Source: Phenylobacterium sp. (lineage in GTDB: Bacteria; Pseudomonadota; Alphaproteobacteria; Caulobacterales; Caulobacteraceae). Taken from it: 64,000 bases of DNA. Location: assembly GCF_016124325.1 (NCBI RefSeq), contig NZ_WGNY01000022.1, forward strand, positions 1 through 64,000, in the 5' to 3' direction. The stretch's first letter is position 1, and each line of letters opens with the position of its first letter. Under the pieces are notes generated by a model. It saw only the letters and a program-made list of their open reading frames with translations. It was not told the DNA's origin and made no database searches. The position numbers were made by a program, and so were the translations under genes. This document shows positions 6,332 through 16,052 of the stretch, piece by piece.

Positions 6332-6844
6332 CTAGATACCAGGGACCCGATCCTTGACGGTGTGGGTGCGGCCGTCCCAGGGCCAGCCGGGCGGGGCGTC
6401 GTCCCAGTCGACGTTGCGGGCGAACAGGCCGCTCATCTGGAAGCCGCCGAGGTAGTCTATGACGCGGCACTCGATGTGCGTGCGACTGGTTCTGCAGCCC
6501 ATGCGACCGAGGTCCCAGGAAATGTTGGGGCGCAAGACCCTTATGGCGCTCGACGCCTCTTCGGCCGCGCCGATGGCGTAGGGCTCGGGCAGGGCATCCA
6601 GGTAGTGGGGGCTGCAGCGGTCGTCGACGCAGAGGATCTGGACGCGCCCGTTCGAGCAGGCGATCCAGCCGCCGACGACCTTGCAGATCACCTTGCCGTC
6701 GGCGAGCCGGTAGAGGCCATCTTGAAGCGGCGCCATCGCGGGGTCCTGCCCGGGCGGGCCGCCGGCGGTGACGCCGACAGCGACGATCAGGCCGGCGCCG
6801 CCGCCGAGCGCCAGGGCGAGAAGGGTGTTCCGCAAGGCTTTCAC
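6332..6844 (-). CDS. Cys-rich exported hypothetical protein, paralogue 2
   Basis: The GTG at 6844 starts a 170-residue protein (VKALRNTLLALALGGGAGLI). It has the same architecture as the gene at 5608: signal peptide or anchor, six conserved cysteines (VICKV, IACSNG, ILCVDDRC, GCRTSRTHIEC), and a C-terminus with GLFARNVDWDDAPPGWPWDG. The signal-peptide and promoter DNA is 97/99 identical between the copies, while the mature parts differ at many positions. Probably a periplasmic or anchored protein from a tandem duplication. Function unknown; SOS control is inferred from the box at 6864-6878. Confidence 0.7.
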   Translation of the reverse strand: MKALRNTLLALALGGGAGLIVAVGVTAGGPPGQDPAMAPLQDGLYRLADGKVICKVVGGWIACSNGRVQILCVDDRCSPHYLDALPEPYAIGAAEEASSAIRVLRPNISWDLGRMGCRTSRTHIECRVIDYLGGFQMSGLFARNVDWDDAPPGWPWDGRTHTVKDRVPGI

Positions 6845-6863
6845 TCCATGATGGCGCCTGTTG

Positions 6864-6878
6864 GAACAATAGGCGAAC
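6864..6878 (-). promoter_or_regulatory. SOS (LexA) box upstream of Cys-rich paralogue 2
   Basis: The plus strand reads GAAC-AATAGGC-GAAC, the same GTTC-N7-GTTC operator on the coding strand, 19 bp before the GTG at 6844. It lies inside a 99-bp block nearly identical to the block upstream of paralogue 1. Confidence 0.55.
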
Positions 6879-6930
6879 GCTGCGACGTGGCAAGCGCGGC
6901 GTCGCCGCGTCCTGGCCTGCCTGCTCGGCG

Positions 6931-6966
6931 TTCATGGGTGGCCCGGACAAGCCGGGCCATGACGTC
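6931..6966. repeat. Hairpin intergenic repeat (GGCCCGG...CCGGGCC type)
   Basis: TGGCCCGGACAAGCCGGGCCA forms a short hairpin next to ATGACGTC. A closely related unit with the same ATGGCCCGG/CCGGGCCAT arms is at 31293-31325. It lies just after the end of the DUF1254 gene. Confidence 0.6.
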
Positions 6967-6991
6967 TTCAAGCTGTTGGCCGGGGCTTGGC

Positions 6992-8248
6992 TCAGTTCTC
7001 CAGGCGCTCCAGGGGCGGCAGGAGGTAGGCGCCGTGGAGGAGTTCGGGCTTGGGCAGGTAGGCGCGCAGGAAGAGGGCGAAGGGGCCGCGGGGCGCCGGG
7101 AGCCAGTTGCCGAAACGGGCGTCGTCCGGGCGGTCGTGGCCGATCCAGATGTCGAGCGAGCCGTCGGGGTCGTAGGTGAGGCCCGGGGTGCGGTCGCCGA
7201 TGGCGTAGCGGCCGATCTCGTTGTCGGCGAAGAAGAACTGGCCGTCGTCGGTGGCCTCGTAGAGGGTCAGCGACCAGAACGAGTTCACCGGCAGCAGGCG
7301 GTCGGCGGGGAAGCGCAGGCGCCAGTTCGCCGCCCCGTCGCACAGGGCGCGCGGCAGGTCGCCCTGGGCGCGCATGTACATCGCCTCCTCGGGCGGCAGG
7401 GCGGCCAGGCCGTTGATGGCGACGGCGGCGCGGTAGTCGTACTCCTGGCCGAAGTCGCCGAGGCGGGCGTAGGGGTAGGTCCAGCCCTGGACGAAGGTGG
7501 GCCGGCGCAGGCCGCTGCGGCGGCCGGCGGTGCGGCCGCGCTCCACGCCGGCGGCGATGGCCTCGGCCTCCTCGGGCGAGAAGCGCGTCGGGTCGAAGGC
7601 CTCGAGGCCCAGCGGCGCCATGGCCGCCAGCATGGCCGTGTCGGCGATGGGCGGCGGGTTGCGGGCCAGGAGCTGGGCGGCGCTGGCGAAGTATTCGGCC
7701 CAGGGGGCGTCGCGGTTGGCGTAGGGCCCCTCCGGGTCGGGCGCCGGGCCCTGCATGAGGAAGCCCGCCTGGACGGCGCGGGCGGCCTCCAGGTCGTGCG
7801 GGCCGTCCACCAGGATGCGGGCCAGGGCCCAGACACGGTTGGTGGGGGCGCGGATGACGTTGGGGCCCTCGGCGGCCTCGCGCGGGCCGACCAGGGTGTA
7901 GCGGCCGCCGTCCGGACCGGTGGTGCGCGTGCCCAGGATGCAGAAGTTGTTGGTGTAGGCGTCCATCAGCGCCAGCGAGACATAGCGCGCGCCCGAGGGC
8001 GGGACGGTGAGGGTGACCGGCCCCTTCGACAGCTCCACGTGGGCCGAGGAGTAGAGGGTGTCGTTGTTGGGCGTGGTGATGGCGCGCATGGTGTGGTCCA
8101 CCAGGTCGCGGCCGTGGGCGAAGGTGTTGCGCGGGGCGCCGCCCGCGAAGACGGCCGTGCGCGCGGACGCCACCTCCATCAGCGGCAGGGTGAAGATGTA
8201 GGCGGCCTCGGCGGCGCGGGCGAGGGCGGCGAGGGGGCTGTCGGTCAC
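6992..8248 (-). CDS. DUF1254/DUF1214 domain protein
   Basis: The 418-residue protein begins MTDSPLAALARAAEAAYIFT. It has the two halves of the family: an N-terminal DUF1254 part (about 15-140, with ITTPNNDTLYSSAHVELSKGP and ARYVSLALMDAYTNNF) and a C-terminal DUF1214 part (about 310-410, with NSFWSLTLYEATDDGQFF and GPFALFLRAYLPKPELLHG). No signal peptide is evident, although many relatives are exported. The biochemical role of the family is not settled. Downstream is a hairpin repeat; upstream is a 250-bp gap filled with repeats. Confidence 0.9.
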   Translation of the reverse strand: MTDSPLAALARAAEAAYIFTLPLMEVASARTAVFAGGAPRNTFAHGRDLVDHTMRAITTPNNDTLYSSAHVELSKGPVTLTVPPSGARYVSLALMDAYTNNFCILGTRTTGPDGGRYTLVGPREAAEGPNVIRAPTNRVWALARILVDGPHDLEAARAVQAGFLMQGPAPDPEGPYANRDAPWAEYFASAAQLLARNPPPIADTAMLAAMAPLGLEAFDPTRFSPEEAEAIAAGVERGRTAGRRSGLRRPTFVQGWTYPYARLGDFGQEYDYRAAVAINGLAALPPEEAMYMRAQGDLPRALCDGAANWRLRFPADRLLPVNSFWSLTLYEATDDGQFFFADNEIGRYAIGDRTPGLTYDPDGSLDIWIGHDRPDDARFGNWLPAPRGPFALFLRAYLPKPELLHGAYLLPPLERLEN

Positions 8249-8285
8249 GGATAGCGCTCCATAGGCTGCGCTGCAGCCGGGACTT

Positions 8286-8358
8286 GAACCACGGATCGCA
8301 CGGATTTCACGGATGAGCGGCGCGCCGATCCGCGCTCATCCGTGAAATCCGTGGTTCG
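8286..8358. repeat. Palindromic intergenic repeat, family A copy 2
   Basis: The left arm TGAACCACGGATCGCACGGA and the inner ACGGATGAGCG are mirrored by CGCTCATCCGTG and AATCCGTGGTTCG. The arms are longer and better matched than in copy 1 at 294-367. It lies in the gap between the DUF1254 gene and purL. Confidence 0.8.
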
Positions 8359-8374
8359 CAATCGAGCGCGCCCA

Positions 8375-8442
8375 GGGGCGCAAGGGGGAACGGGGCGCAA
8401 AGGGGAACGGGGCGCAAGGGGAAACGGGGCGCAAGGGGAAAC
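8375..8442. repeat. Four tandem 17-bp repeats
   Basis: The unit GGGGCGCAAGGGGAAAC is present four times in a row. Copies 3 and 4 are identical, and copies 1 and 2 differ by single bases in the A/G run. No open reading frame or known binding motif is associated with it. Confidence 0.85.
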
Positions 8443-8460
8443 GGGGCGCGTCGAGAACTC

Positions 8461-8501
8461 CTGTCATCCCGGGTCTCCGCCGCGCTTCGCCCGGGACGAC
8501 C

Positions 8502-8503
<2 letters not shown>
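8461..8503. repeat. TGTCATCCCGG-type hairpin repeat next to the purL stop
   Basis: CTGTCATCCCGGGTCTCCGC pairs in part with GCCCGGGACGACC. It belongs to the same loose repeat class as 401-544 and may act as an mRNA end structure for purL, since it abuts the stop codon. Confidence 0.45.
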
Positions 8504-10697
<2,194 letters not shown>

Positions 10698-10759
10698 GCC
10701 CGCGCCTAATAGCGGGACTCACTCGCGGGCGCGATAGGGGGACGGGAGGAGAAGCGGCG

Positions 10760-11785
10760 ATGAACCGATACTGGACGCTTTCGGGCAAGCCCGTGCCGGC
10801 CTGGCCTGACGCGGAGACGTTCGAGCTGCGCGAGGGGCCGATGCCCGCGCCGGCCGAGGGCCAGGCGCTGACGCGGACGATCTACGTGTCCCTCGATCCC
10901 TACCAGTGGGGCTACAAGCGCCGCGGCGTCGACAAGCCCGGCCAGCCCTGCCACGCGCGCACGGTCAGCCAGGTGATCGAGAGCCGGATGGCGGGCTACG
11001 AGCCCGGCGACCTGGTCTTCAACACCAACGGCTGGGCGGAATACGGCCTGATGGGCGCGGGCGTGCCGCGGCCGGGCTACATGGTTCCGCGCAAGCTGGA
11101 CCCGTCGCTGGGGCCGATCTCGTGGGCCGTGGGCGTGCTGGGGATGCTGGGGCTGACGGCCTACGCCGGCATGATCCTGCAGTGCGACCCGAAGGCCGGG
11201 GAGACGGTGGTGGTGTCGGCCGCCTCGGGCGGGGTGGGCCAGATCGCGGGCCAGCTGGCCAAGCTGCGCGGCTGCCGCGTGGTGGGGATCGCCGGGCGCG
11301 ACGAGAAGCGGCGCTATGTGACGGAGGAGCTGGGCTTCGACGCCTGCGTCAGCCACCTGTCGCCGAGCCTCGCGGCCGACCTGAAGGCCGCCTGCCCGGA
11401 CGGCGTGGACGTCTATTTCGAGAATGTGGGCGGGGCCTGTTTCGAGGCCGTGCTGCCGCTGTTCAACAAGGGCGCGCGGATGACCATCTGCGGGCTGATC
11501 GCCCACTACGGCGACGCGCCCGACGCCAACGCCGGCGCGGCGGAGGCCGAGGCGGCCCGGGCGCGCGGGGTGACGGTGCAGAACCTGTTCGTCGGCGACT
11601 ATGTGGAGGGCCACCACGACGCCTTCCTGCGCGACATGGCCGGCTGGGTCGCCGAGGGGAAGGTCCGCTACCGCGAGGACATCCGCCAGGGGCTGGAGAC
11701 GATCCCGGCCGCCTTCGCCGAGATGCTGAAGGGCGGCAACTTCGGCAAGATGCTGGTGCAGGTGGGCCTGGACCCGACGCTGTAG
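10760..11785 (+). CDS. NADP-dependent MDR oxidoreductase (leukotriene/curcumin reductase-like)
   Basis: The 341-residue protein has the zinc-free MDR fold of the YncB/CurA and prostaglandin-reductase group. It has an N-terminal substrate domain with SLDPYQWGYKRR, then the nucleotide-binding part with SAASGGVGQIAGQLAKLRGC (about 150-170), GIAGRDEKRRY and the typical GVDVYFENVGG. These enzymes reduce the double bond of alpha,beta-unsaturated carbonyls with NADPH. The start ATG follows GGAGGAGAAG. It is divergent from purL with a 62-bp spacer and convergent with the flagellin gene. Confidence 0.93.
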   Translation: MNRYWTLSGKPVPAWPDAETFELREGPMPAPAEGQALTRTIYVSLDPYQWGYKRRGVDKPGQPCHARTVSQVIESRMAGYEPGDLVFNTNGWAEYGLMGAGVPRPGYMVPRKLDPSLGPISWAVGVLGMLGLTAYAGMILQCDPKAGETVVVSAASGGVGQIAGQLAKLRGCRVVGIAGRDEKRRYVTEELGFDACVSHLSPSLAADLKAACPDGVDVYFENVGGACFEAVLPLFNKGARMTICGLIAHYGDAPDANAGAAEAEAARARGVTVQNLFVGDYVEGHHDAFLRDMAGWVAEGKVRYREDIRQGLETIPAAFAEMLKGGNFGKMLVQVGLDPTL

Positions 11786-11801
11786 GGGCGGCGGCCCGCT
11801 C

Positions 11802-11918
11802 CCGTCATCCTCGCCCCCGTGGCGAGGATCCCTCTGGCGGCGGCCAGGATCGGGCAGGGTGACTTGCGGCTTTGCGGCTTCGCGAGGGATCCCAGGCACA
11901 AGGCCTGGGATGACGGGC
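11802..11918. repeat. Inverted GTCATCC...GGATGAC repeat pair
   Basis: It begins CCGTCATCCTCGCC and ends CAAGGCCTGGGATGACGGG, with inner GGATCCCT / GAGGGATCC units. It fills the 134-bp space between the convergent oxidoreductase and flagellin genes and may serve both as a 3' end. Confidence 0.6.
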
Positions 11919-11919
11919 C

Positions 11920-12759
11920 CTAGCGGTTGAAGTTGAAAAGCTTGAGCAGCAGCGAGGGCTGCTGGTTGGCGATGCGCATGGCCACGAGGGCCAGCTGCTG
12001 GCGCACCTGGAGGGCCTGGAGGCGCGCGCTCTCCCGGGCGAGGTCGGCGTCCACGAGGTTGCCGATGCCGGCCTCCAGGGCGTCCTGCTGCTTCTCGACG
12101 AAGGCCAGGTGGCTGGCCAGGGCCTTGGAGCCCGTGCCCAGCCGGGCGATGGCGCTGTTGACGTTGGTCGTGGCGGCCGTGATGTCGGCGACGCCGGTCG
12201 CGCCCAGGCCCGAGAGCAGGTCGGCGGGCATGCCCGAGAGCAGGGTCCCGCTGGTGGACAGGTCGAGGTGGTCGACGTCGATGGTCGAGGTCGCCGAGGT
12301 GTTGGCCAGGGCGCGGACCTTGTCGGTCCCGCCGGCGGACAGCAGGTTGAGGCCGCCGAAGCTGGCGTTGGAGACCACCTGGTCGATCTGCTTGCGCAGG
12401 GCCAGGTAGTTTTCGTTGATGGCCGCGCGCGACGGATCGCCCAGCGGATAGTCGTTCGCCGAGACGGCGAGCTCCTTCATCTGGTTGAGCAGGTCGGAGA
12501 TGGTCTCGGCGGCGTCCACGGCGACGTCGACCACCGAGATCCCGCGGTTGAGCGAGGCCTTGACCGAGTCGAGCCCCTTCACCTCGGCGCGCTGGTTCTG
12601 GGCGATGGCCCAGATGGCCGGGTTGTCCTTGGCGCTGTTGATCTTGCGGCCGGTGGCGATGCGGGTCTGCACCTGGGCCATCTCGGTGTTGATCGCGTTG
12701 AACACGGCGATGGCCTGCATGGCGCCGACGTTCGTATTGATGCTGTTGTAGGGCACCAC
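11920..12759 (-). CDS. Flagellin (Caulobacter FljJKL-like size)
   Basis: The 279-residue protein has only the conserved core. The N-terminal D0/D1 part (NSINTNVGAMQAI; QTRIATGRKINSAKDNPAIW) and the C-terminal D1/D0 part (DADLARESARLQALQVRQQL, ending in SLLLKLFNF) face each other with a short middle and no variable D2/D3 domain, as in Caulobacter flagellins. The start is a GTG (GTG-GTG-CCC-TAC); no ATG exists nearby. It is exported by the flagellar system. No other flagellar gene is near, so this is an orphan copy and may be a minor filament protein. Confidence 0.93.
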   Translation of the reverse strand: MVPYNSINTNVGAMQAIAVFNAINTEMAQVQTRIATGRKINSAKDNPAIWAIAQNQRAEVKGLDSVKASLNRGISVVDVAVDAAETISDLLNQMKELAVSANDYPLGDPSRAAINENYLALRKQIDQVVSNASFGGLNLLSAGGTDKVRALANTSATSTIDVDHLDLSTSGTLLSGMPADLLSGLGATGVADITAATTNVNSAIARLGTGSKALASHLAFVEKQQDALEAGIGNLVDADLARESARLQALQVRQQLALVAMRIANQQPSLLLKLFNFNR

Positions 12760-12778
12760 GCGACTCTGGTTTCACGGG

Positions 12779-12792
12779 ACGGCCAAGGCCGT
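12779..12792 (-). promoter_or_regulatory. Palindrome in the flagellin leader
   Basis: The perfect 14-bp palindrome ACGGCCAAGGCCGT lies 20 bp before the flagellin GTG. In RNA it would make a small stem just upstream of the ribosome site. In Caulobacter, flagellin mRNA leaders are bound by FlbT at a stem-loop; a similar role here is only a suggestion. Confidence 0.3.
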
Positions 12793-12853
12793 GGGACGTT
12801 CTGCCCCGCGGCCGTTATCGCAGCTCAGCCTTAGCCGTCCGTTAGCGGATCGT

Positions 12854-15343
12854 TCATTCGTAGCGCAGCGCCCGCGACGGTTCGGCGCGCGCCACCCGGA
12901 TCGTCTGGTCGGCCACGGTGACCACCGCCACCAGGATCGCGGCCAGGCTGGGCGCCAGGAAGTAGACCGGGTTGAGGTCGATCCGCTGGTCGAAGCCCGA
13001 GAGCCACGAGCGCATCACGAACCAGGCGACCGGCCAGGCGATCAGGTTGGCCCACAGCACCGGGCGCAGGAACTCGCCCACCAGCAGGCGCAGGACGTCG
13101 GCGGTGGAGGCGCCCAGCGTCTTGCGGATGCCGATCTCCTTGGTGCGTCGCGCCGTGTTGAAGGCGGCGAGACCGTAGAGGCCGAGGCAGGCGATGATCG
13201 TCGAGAGCGCCGAGCCGGCCGCGAAGAGCTGGCCGCGCCGCGCGTCGGGGTCGTAGTAGGGCTTGAGCGCGCGATCCACGGTCTCGGCCCGCAGCGGCAC
13301 GCCGGGCGCGAGCGTGCGCCACGCCGTCTCCAGGCGCTTGGTCACGGCCGGCATGTCGGGTTCGGAGACGCGGATCGCCGCGGCGAAGTTGGCCGCCGCG
13401 TCGGTGTTCGCGAGGCCGCTGTCCTGCATGTAGTACTGCGGCGCGGGCGGGTTCCGGGGCGAGGCGAAGCGGACATCGCGGACGACGCCGATGATGGTGG
13501 CGAACACCTCGATGCCGGAGCGGTTGCGGCCCAGGCGGACCCGCTCGCCGATGATCTTGGAGGGCTGGGTGAAGCCGAAGGCGCGGGCGGCCGCCTCGTT
13601 GATCATGATGTTGACCCCGCGCGTGGCGTAGACCTCGTCGCTGAGCGAGGCGCGATCGTCCAGGCCGTGCTTCATGTCGAGGTAGCGGCCCGCCAGCAGG
13701 TCAAGTCCGTAGGTCTGGGCGTAGTCCTCGCCGACGCGTTCGCGGGTCAGGATCGGCTCGACCTTGGGATTGCTGACGAGGCTCACGTTGCCGTTGCTGT
13801 CCTCCTCGCCGGCCGGCCGGCGGTCGGACGCGGTGACGGAGACCACGCCGGGCAGCCGCCGGAAGGCGTCGAGCATGCTGCGCATATTGGTCGAGACCGC
13901 CGGGTCGTTGATGCCCTGGATCACGATCAGGCCGTCGCGCCGGAAGCCCACGTCGGCGTTCCGAAGGTACTGGATCTGCGCGAAAATGACCGCCGCGCAA
14001 GCCATCAGGCCGATGGCGATGGCGAACTGGCCGACCGCGAGCACTTCGCGCACCCGCGCGCCGGAGCGACCGCCGCCAGGCGTGCGGGCCGAGGCGAGCA
14101 CGGCCGCGGGGCGGAAGCCCGACAGCACCAGCGCGGGATAAACCCCCGACAGCAGGCCGACCGCCACGCAGAGGGCGACCAGCGGCAAGGCCGCGCCGCC
14201 GGCGCCGAAATAGGTGAGATGGATCGGCTCGCCCAACACCGCGCTGACCGCCGGCAGGGCGAGTTCGGCGAGCGCCGCGGCGACCAGCCCGGCGGCCAGG
14301 GCCATCACCACCGACTCCGCCACGAACTGGACGACCAGCGCCCGCCGCGTGGCGCCCATGACCTTGCGGACGGCGACTTCCCGCGCCCGCATCCCGGCCC
14401 GGGCGGTGGCCAGGCTGATGTAGTTCACCACCGCCACCAGCAGGGTGACCACGCCCATCACGCCCAGCGCGCCAATGAACAGGGGGTCGGCGCCCGGCTT
14501 GAAGGCCGCGCCGGTCTTGGCGTCGCGGAAGTGGATGCCCGCGAGCGGGATCAGGCGGTACTGCGCGACTTCGTGGTGAAGCGAGGAGGTGGCGTCGTGG
14601 GCGCGCCGGTCGATGAAGTCGGGCAGGGCGGCCTGGACGGCGGCGATATCTGCCGGCGAGCGGAGCTTGAGATAGGTGTAGAGCATCGAGCTGCCCCACC
14701 GGCTCAGGAACTCGCGCATGCTGGGCACCACGGAGAGGTCGAAGCGGGCGATCAGGCCCAGTTCCAGGTGGCTGTTCGGCGGCAGGTCCTTGAGCACGCC
14801 GGTGACGCGATAGGTCCGCGCGGCGCCGTCCACGACCACGGTGAGCTCGCGGCCCACCGCATCGACCGTGCCGAAATACTTGCGGGCCATCGTCTCGCTG
14901 ACCACCAGGCTGTTGAGGTCGGGCAGGGCCGTGGCGGCGTTTCCGGACCGGAACGGCAGGCTGAAGACGTCGAAGATCGCGGGGTCGGTCAGGGCGAGGT
15001 CCTCGAACGATTGCCGGTCGCCCGCCCGCACGATCGTCTTGACGGCCCAGATGCGCGCGCCCGCCTCGATCTGGGGGAAGTCCTGCTTCAGCGCCGGCAG
15101 CAGGATGGCCTGGGTCGAGGCGTCCTCGGACGGCGGCCGGCCGGGGAAGGAGAACCACTCGTTCACCCGCACGATCCGCTCGGCGTCGGGCACCCAGCGG
15201 TCGAAGCTGTTCTCGAAGCGCACGACCAGCAGCAGGATCAGGCAGACGGCGATGCCCAGGGCCAGACCCAGGGTGTTGAGCGCGGCGTACAGCCGGTGGC
15301 GGGTGAGCGTGCGGTAGAGCGAAAGCGCGTAGTTGCCCCACAT
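12854..15343 (-). CDS. FtsX/MacB-type ABC transporter permease
   Basis: The 829-residue membrane protein starts MWGNYALSLYRTLTRHRLYA. Its first membrane span is at about 19-41, followed by a large periplasmic MacB_PCD domain. Three spans follow around 285-400, where the FtsX motif (AGMRAREVAVRKVMGATRRA) is found. The arrangement then repeats: a second periplasmic domain and a last FtsX block with RRTKEIGIRKTLGASTADVL. Such two-repeat permeases work with a LolD-like ATPase and an adaptor to move substrates or lipoproteins across the envelope. It is the last gene of a three-gene operon, 17 bp after the ATPase. Confidence 0.93.
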   Translation of the reverse strand: MWGNYALSLYRTLTRHRLYAALNTLGLALGIAVCLILLLVVRFENSFDRWVPDAERIVRVNEWFSFPGRPPSEDASTQAILLPALKQDFPQIEAGARIWAVKTIVRAGDRQSFEDLALTDPAIFDVFSLPFRSGNAATALPDLNSLVVSETMARKYFGTVDAVGRELTVVVDGAARTYRVTGVLKDLPPNSHLELGLIARFDLSVVPSMREFLSRWGSSMLYTYLKLRSPADIAAVQAALPDFIDRRAHDATSSLHHEVAQYRLIPLAGIHFRDAKTGAAFKPGADPLFIGALGVMGVVTLLVAVVNYISLATARAGMRAREVAVRKVMGATRRALVVQFVAESVVMALAAGLVAAALAELALPAVSAVLGEPIHLTYFGAGGAALPLVALCVAVGLLSGVYPALVLSGFRPAAVLASARTPGGGRSGARVREVLAVGQFAIAIGLMACAAVIFAQIQYLRNADVGFRRDGLIVIQGINDPAVSTNMRSMLDAFRRLPGVVSVTASDRRPAGEEDSNGNVSLVSNPKVEPILTRERVGEDYAQTYGLDLLAGRYLDMKHGLDDRASLSDEVYATRGVNIMINEAAARAFGFTQPSKIIGERVRLGRNRSGIEVFATIIGVVRDVRFASPRNPPAPQYYMQDSGLANTDAAANFAAAIRVSEPDMPAVTKRLETAWRTLAPGVPLRAETVDRALKPYYDPDARRGQLFAAGSALSTIIACLGLYGLAAFNTARRTKEIGIRKTLGASTADVLRLLVGEFLRPVLWANLIAWPVAWFVMRSWLSGFDQRIDLNPVYFLAPSLAAILVAVVTVADQTIRVARAEPSRALRYE

Positions 15344-15360
15344 GGCGGACGTCTCCTCGA

Positions 15361-16041
15361 TCAGGCCGCGCGGCGGGCGGAGACGATGATCTGCCCGTCC
15401 AGCATGTTGACGACGCGTTTCGCTATGTCCGCGTGGGCTGGAGAATGGGTGACCATGACGATGGTCGCGCCTTCGCCGTTGAGGGTCTTCAGGATGTCCA
15501 TGACCTGTTCGCCGTTCTCGGTGTCGAGGTTGCCGGTGGGCTCGTCCGCCAGGATGATCGAGGGCTCGCCGACGATGGCGCGGGCGATGGCCGCGCGCTG
15601 CTGCTGGCCGCCGGAGAGCTGGTGGGGATAGTGCCGGGCGCGGTGGGCGACGCCCACGCGGTCCATGGCGGCCTCCACACGGGCCTTGCGCTCCTTGCCC
15701 GCCCAGCGGCGGTAGACCAGGCCCAGCTCGACGTTCTCGGCGATGGTCAGCTCGTCGATCAGGTTGAAGCTCTGGAAGACGAAGCCGATGTTGTCGCGGC
15801 GCAGGCGGGCCAGCTCGGCCTCGCGCAGGTCCATGACCTCCTGGCCCTTGAACAGGTAGCGGCCGCTGGTGGGCCGGTCGATCAGGCCCATGATGTTGAG
15901 CAGGGTCGACTTCCCGCAGCCCGACGGGCCCATGATGGCGACGAACTCGCCGGCCTCGATGTTGAGGTCGATGGCGCGCAGCGCCGTGGTCTCGACCTCG
16001 TCGGTGCGGAACTGGCGGTGGATGTCGGCAAGGGTGATCAT
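15361..16041 (-). CDS. ABC transporter ATP-binding protein (MacB/LolD class)
   Basis: I chose the ATG at 16041 (MITLADIHRQFRTDEVETTA), giving 226 residues. All motifs are present: Walker A GPSGCGKST (38-46), Q-loop VFQSFNL (Gln90), signature LSGGQQQR (142-149), Walker B SIILADEPTG (Asp166/Glu167) and the switch His in VMVTHSP. It drives the permease at 12854 and is read together with the adaptor at 16053, leaving only 11 bp between the genes. The substrate is unknown. Confidence 0.95.
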   Translation of the reverse strand: MITLADIHRQFRTDEVETTALRAIDLNIEAGEFVAIMGPSGCGKSTLLNIMGLIDRPTSGRYLFKGQEVMDLREAELARLRRDNIGFVFQSFNLIDELTIAENVELGLVYRRWAGKERKARVEAAMDRVGVAHRARHYPHQLSGGQQQRAAIARAIVGEPSIILADEPTGNLDTENGEQVMDILKTLNGEGATIVMVTHSPAHADIAKRVVNMLDGQIIVSARRAA

Positions 16042-16052
16042 GGAGGCGGCTC

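Noticed and set aside
12791..15631. A 946-codon open frame on the plus strand across the permease and ATPase genes
   Set aside because: It is the mirror of the real minus-strand genes, rich in Arg/Gly/Ala/His with no domain. Such antisense frames are common in very GC-rich coding DNA.
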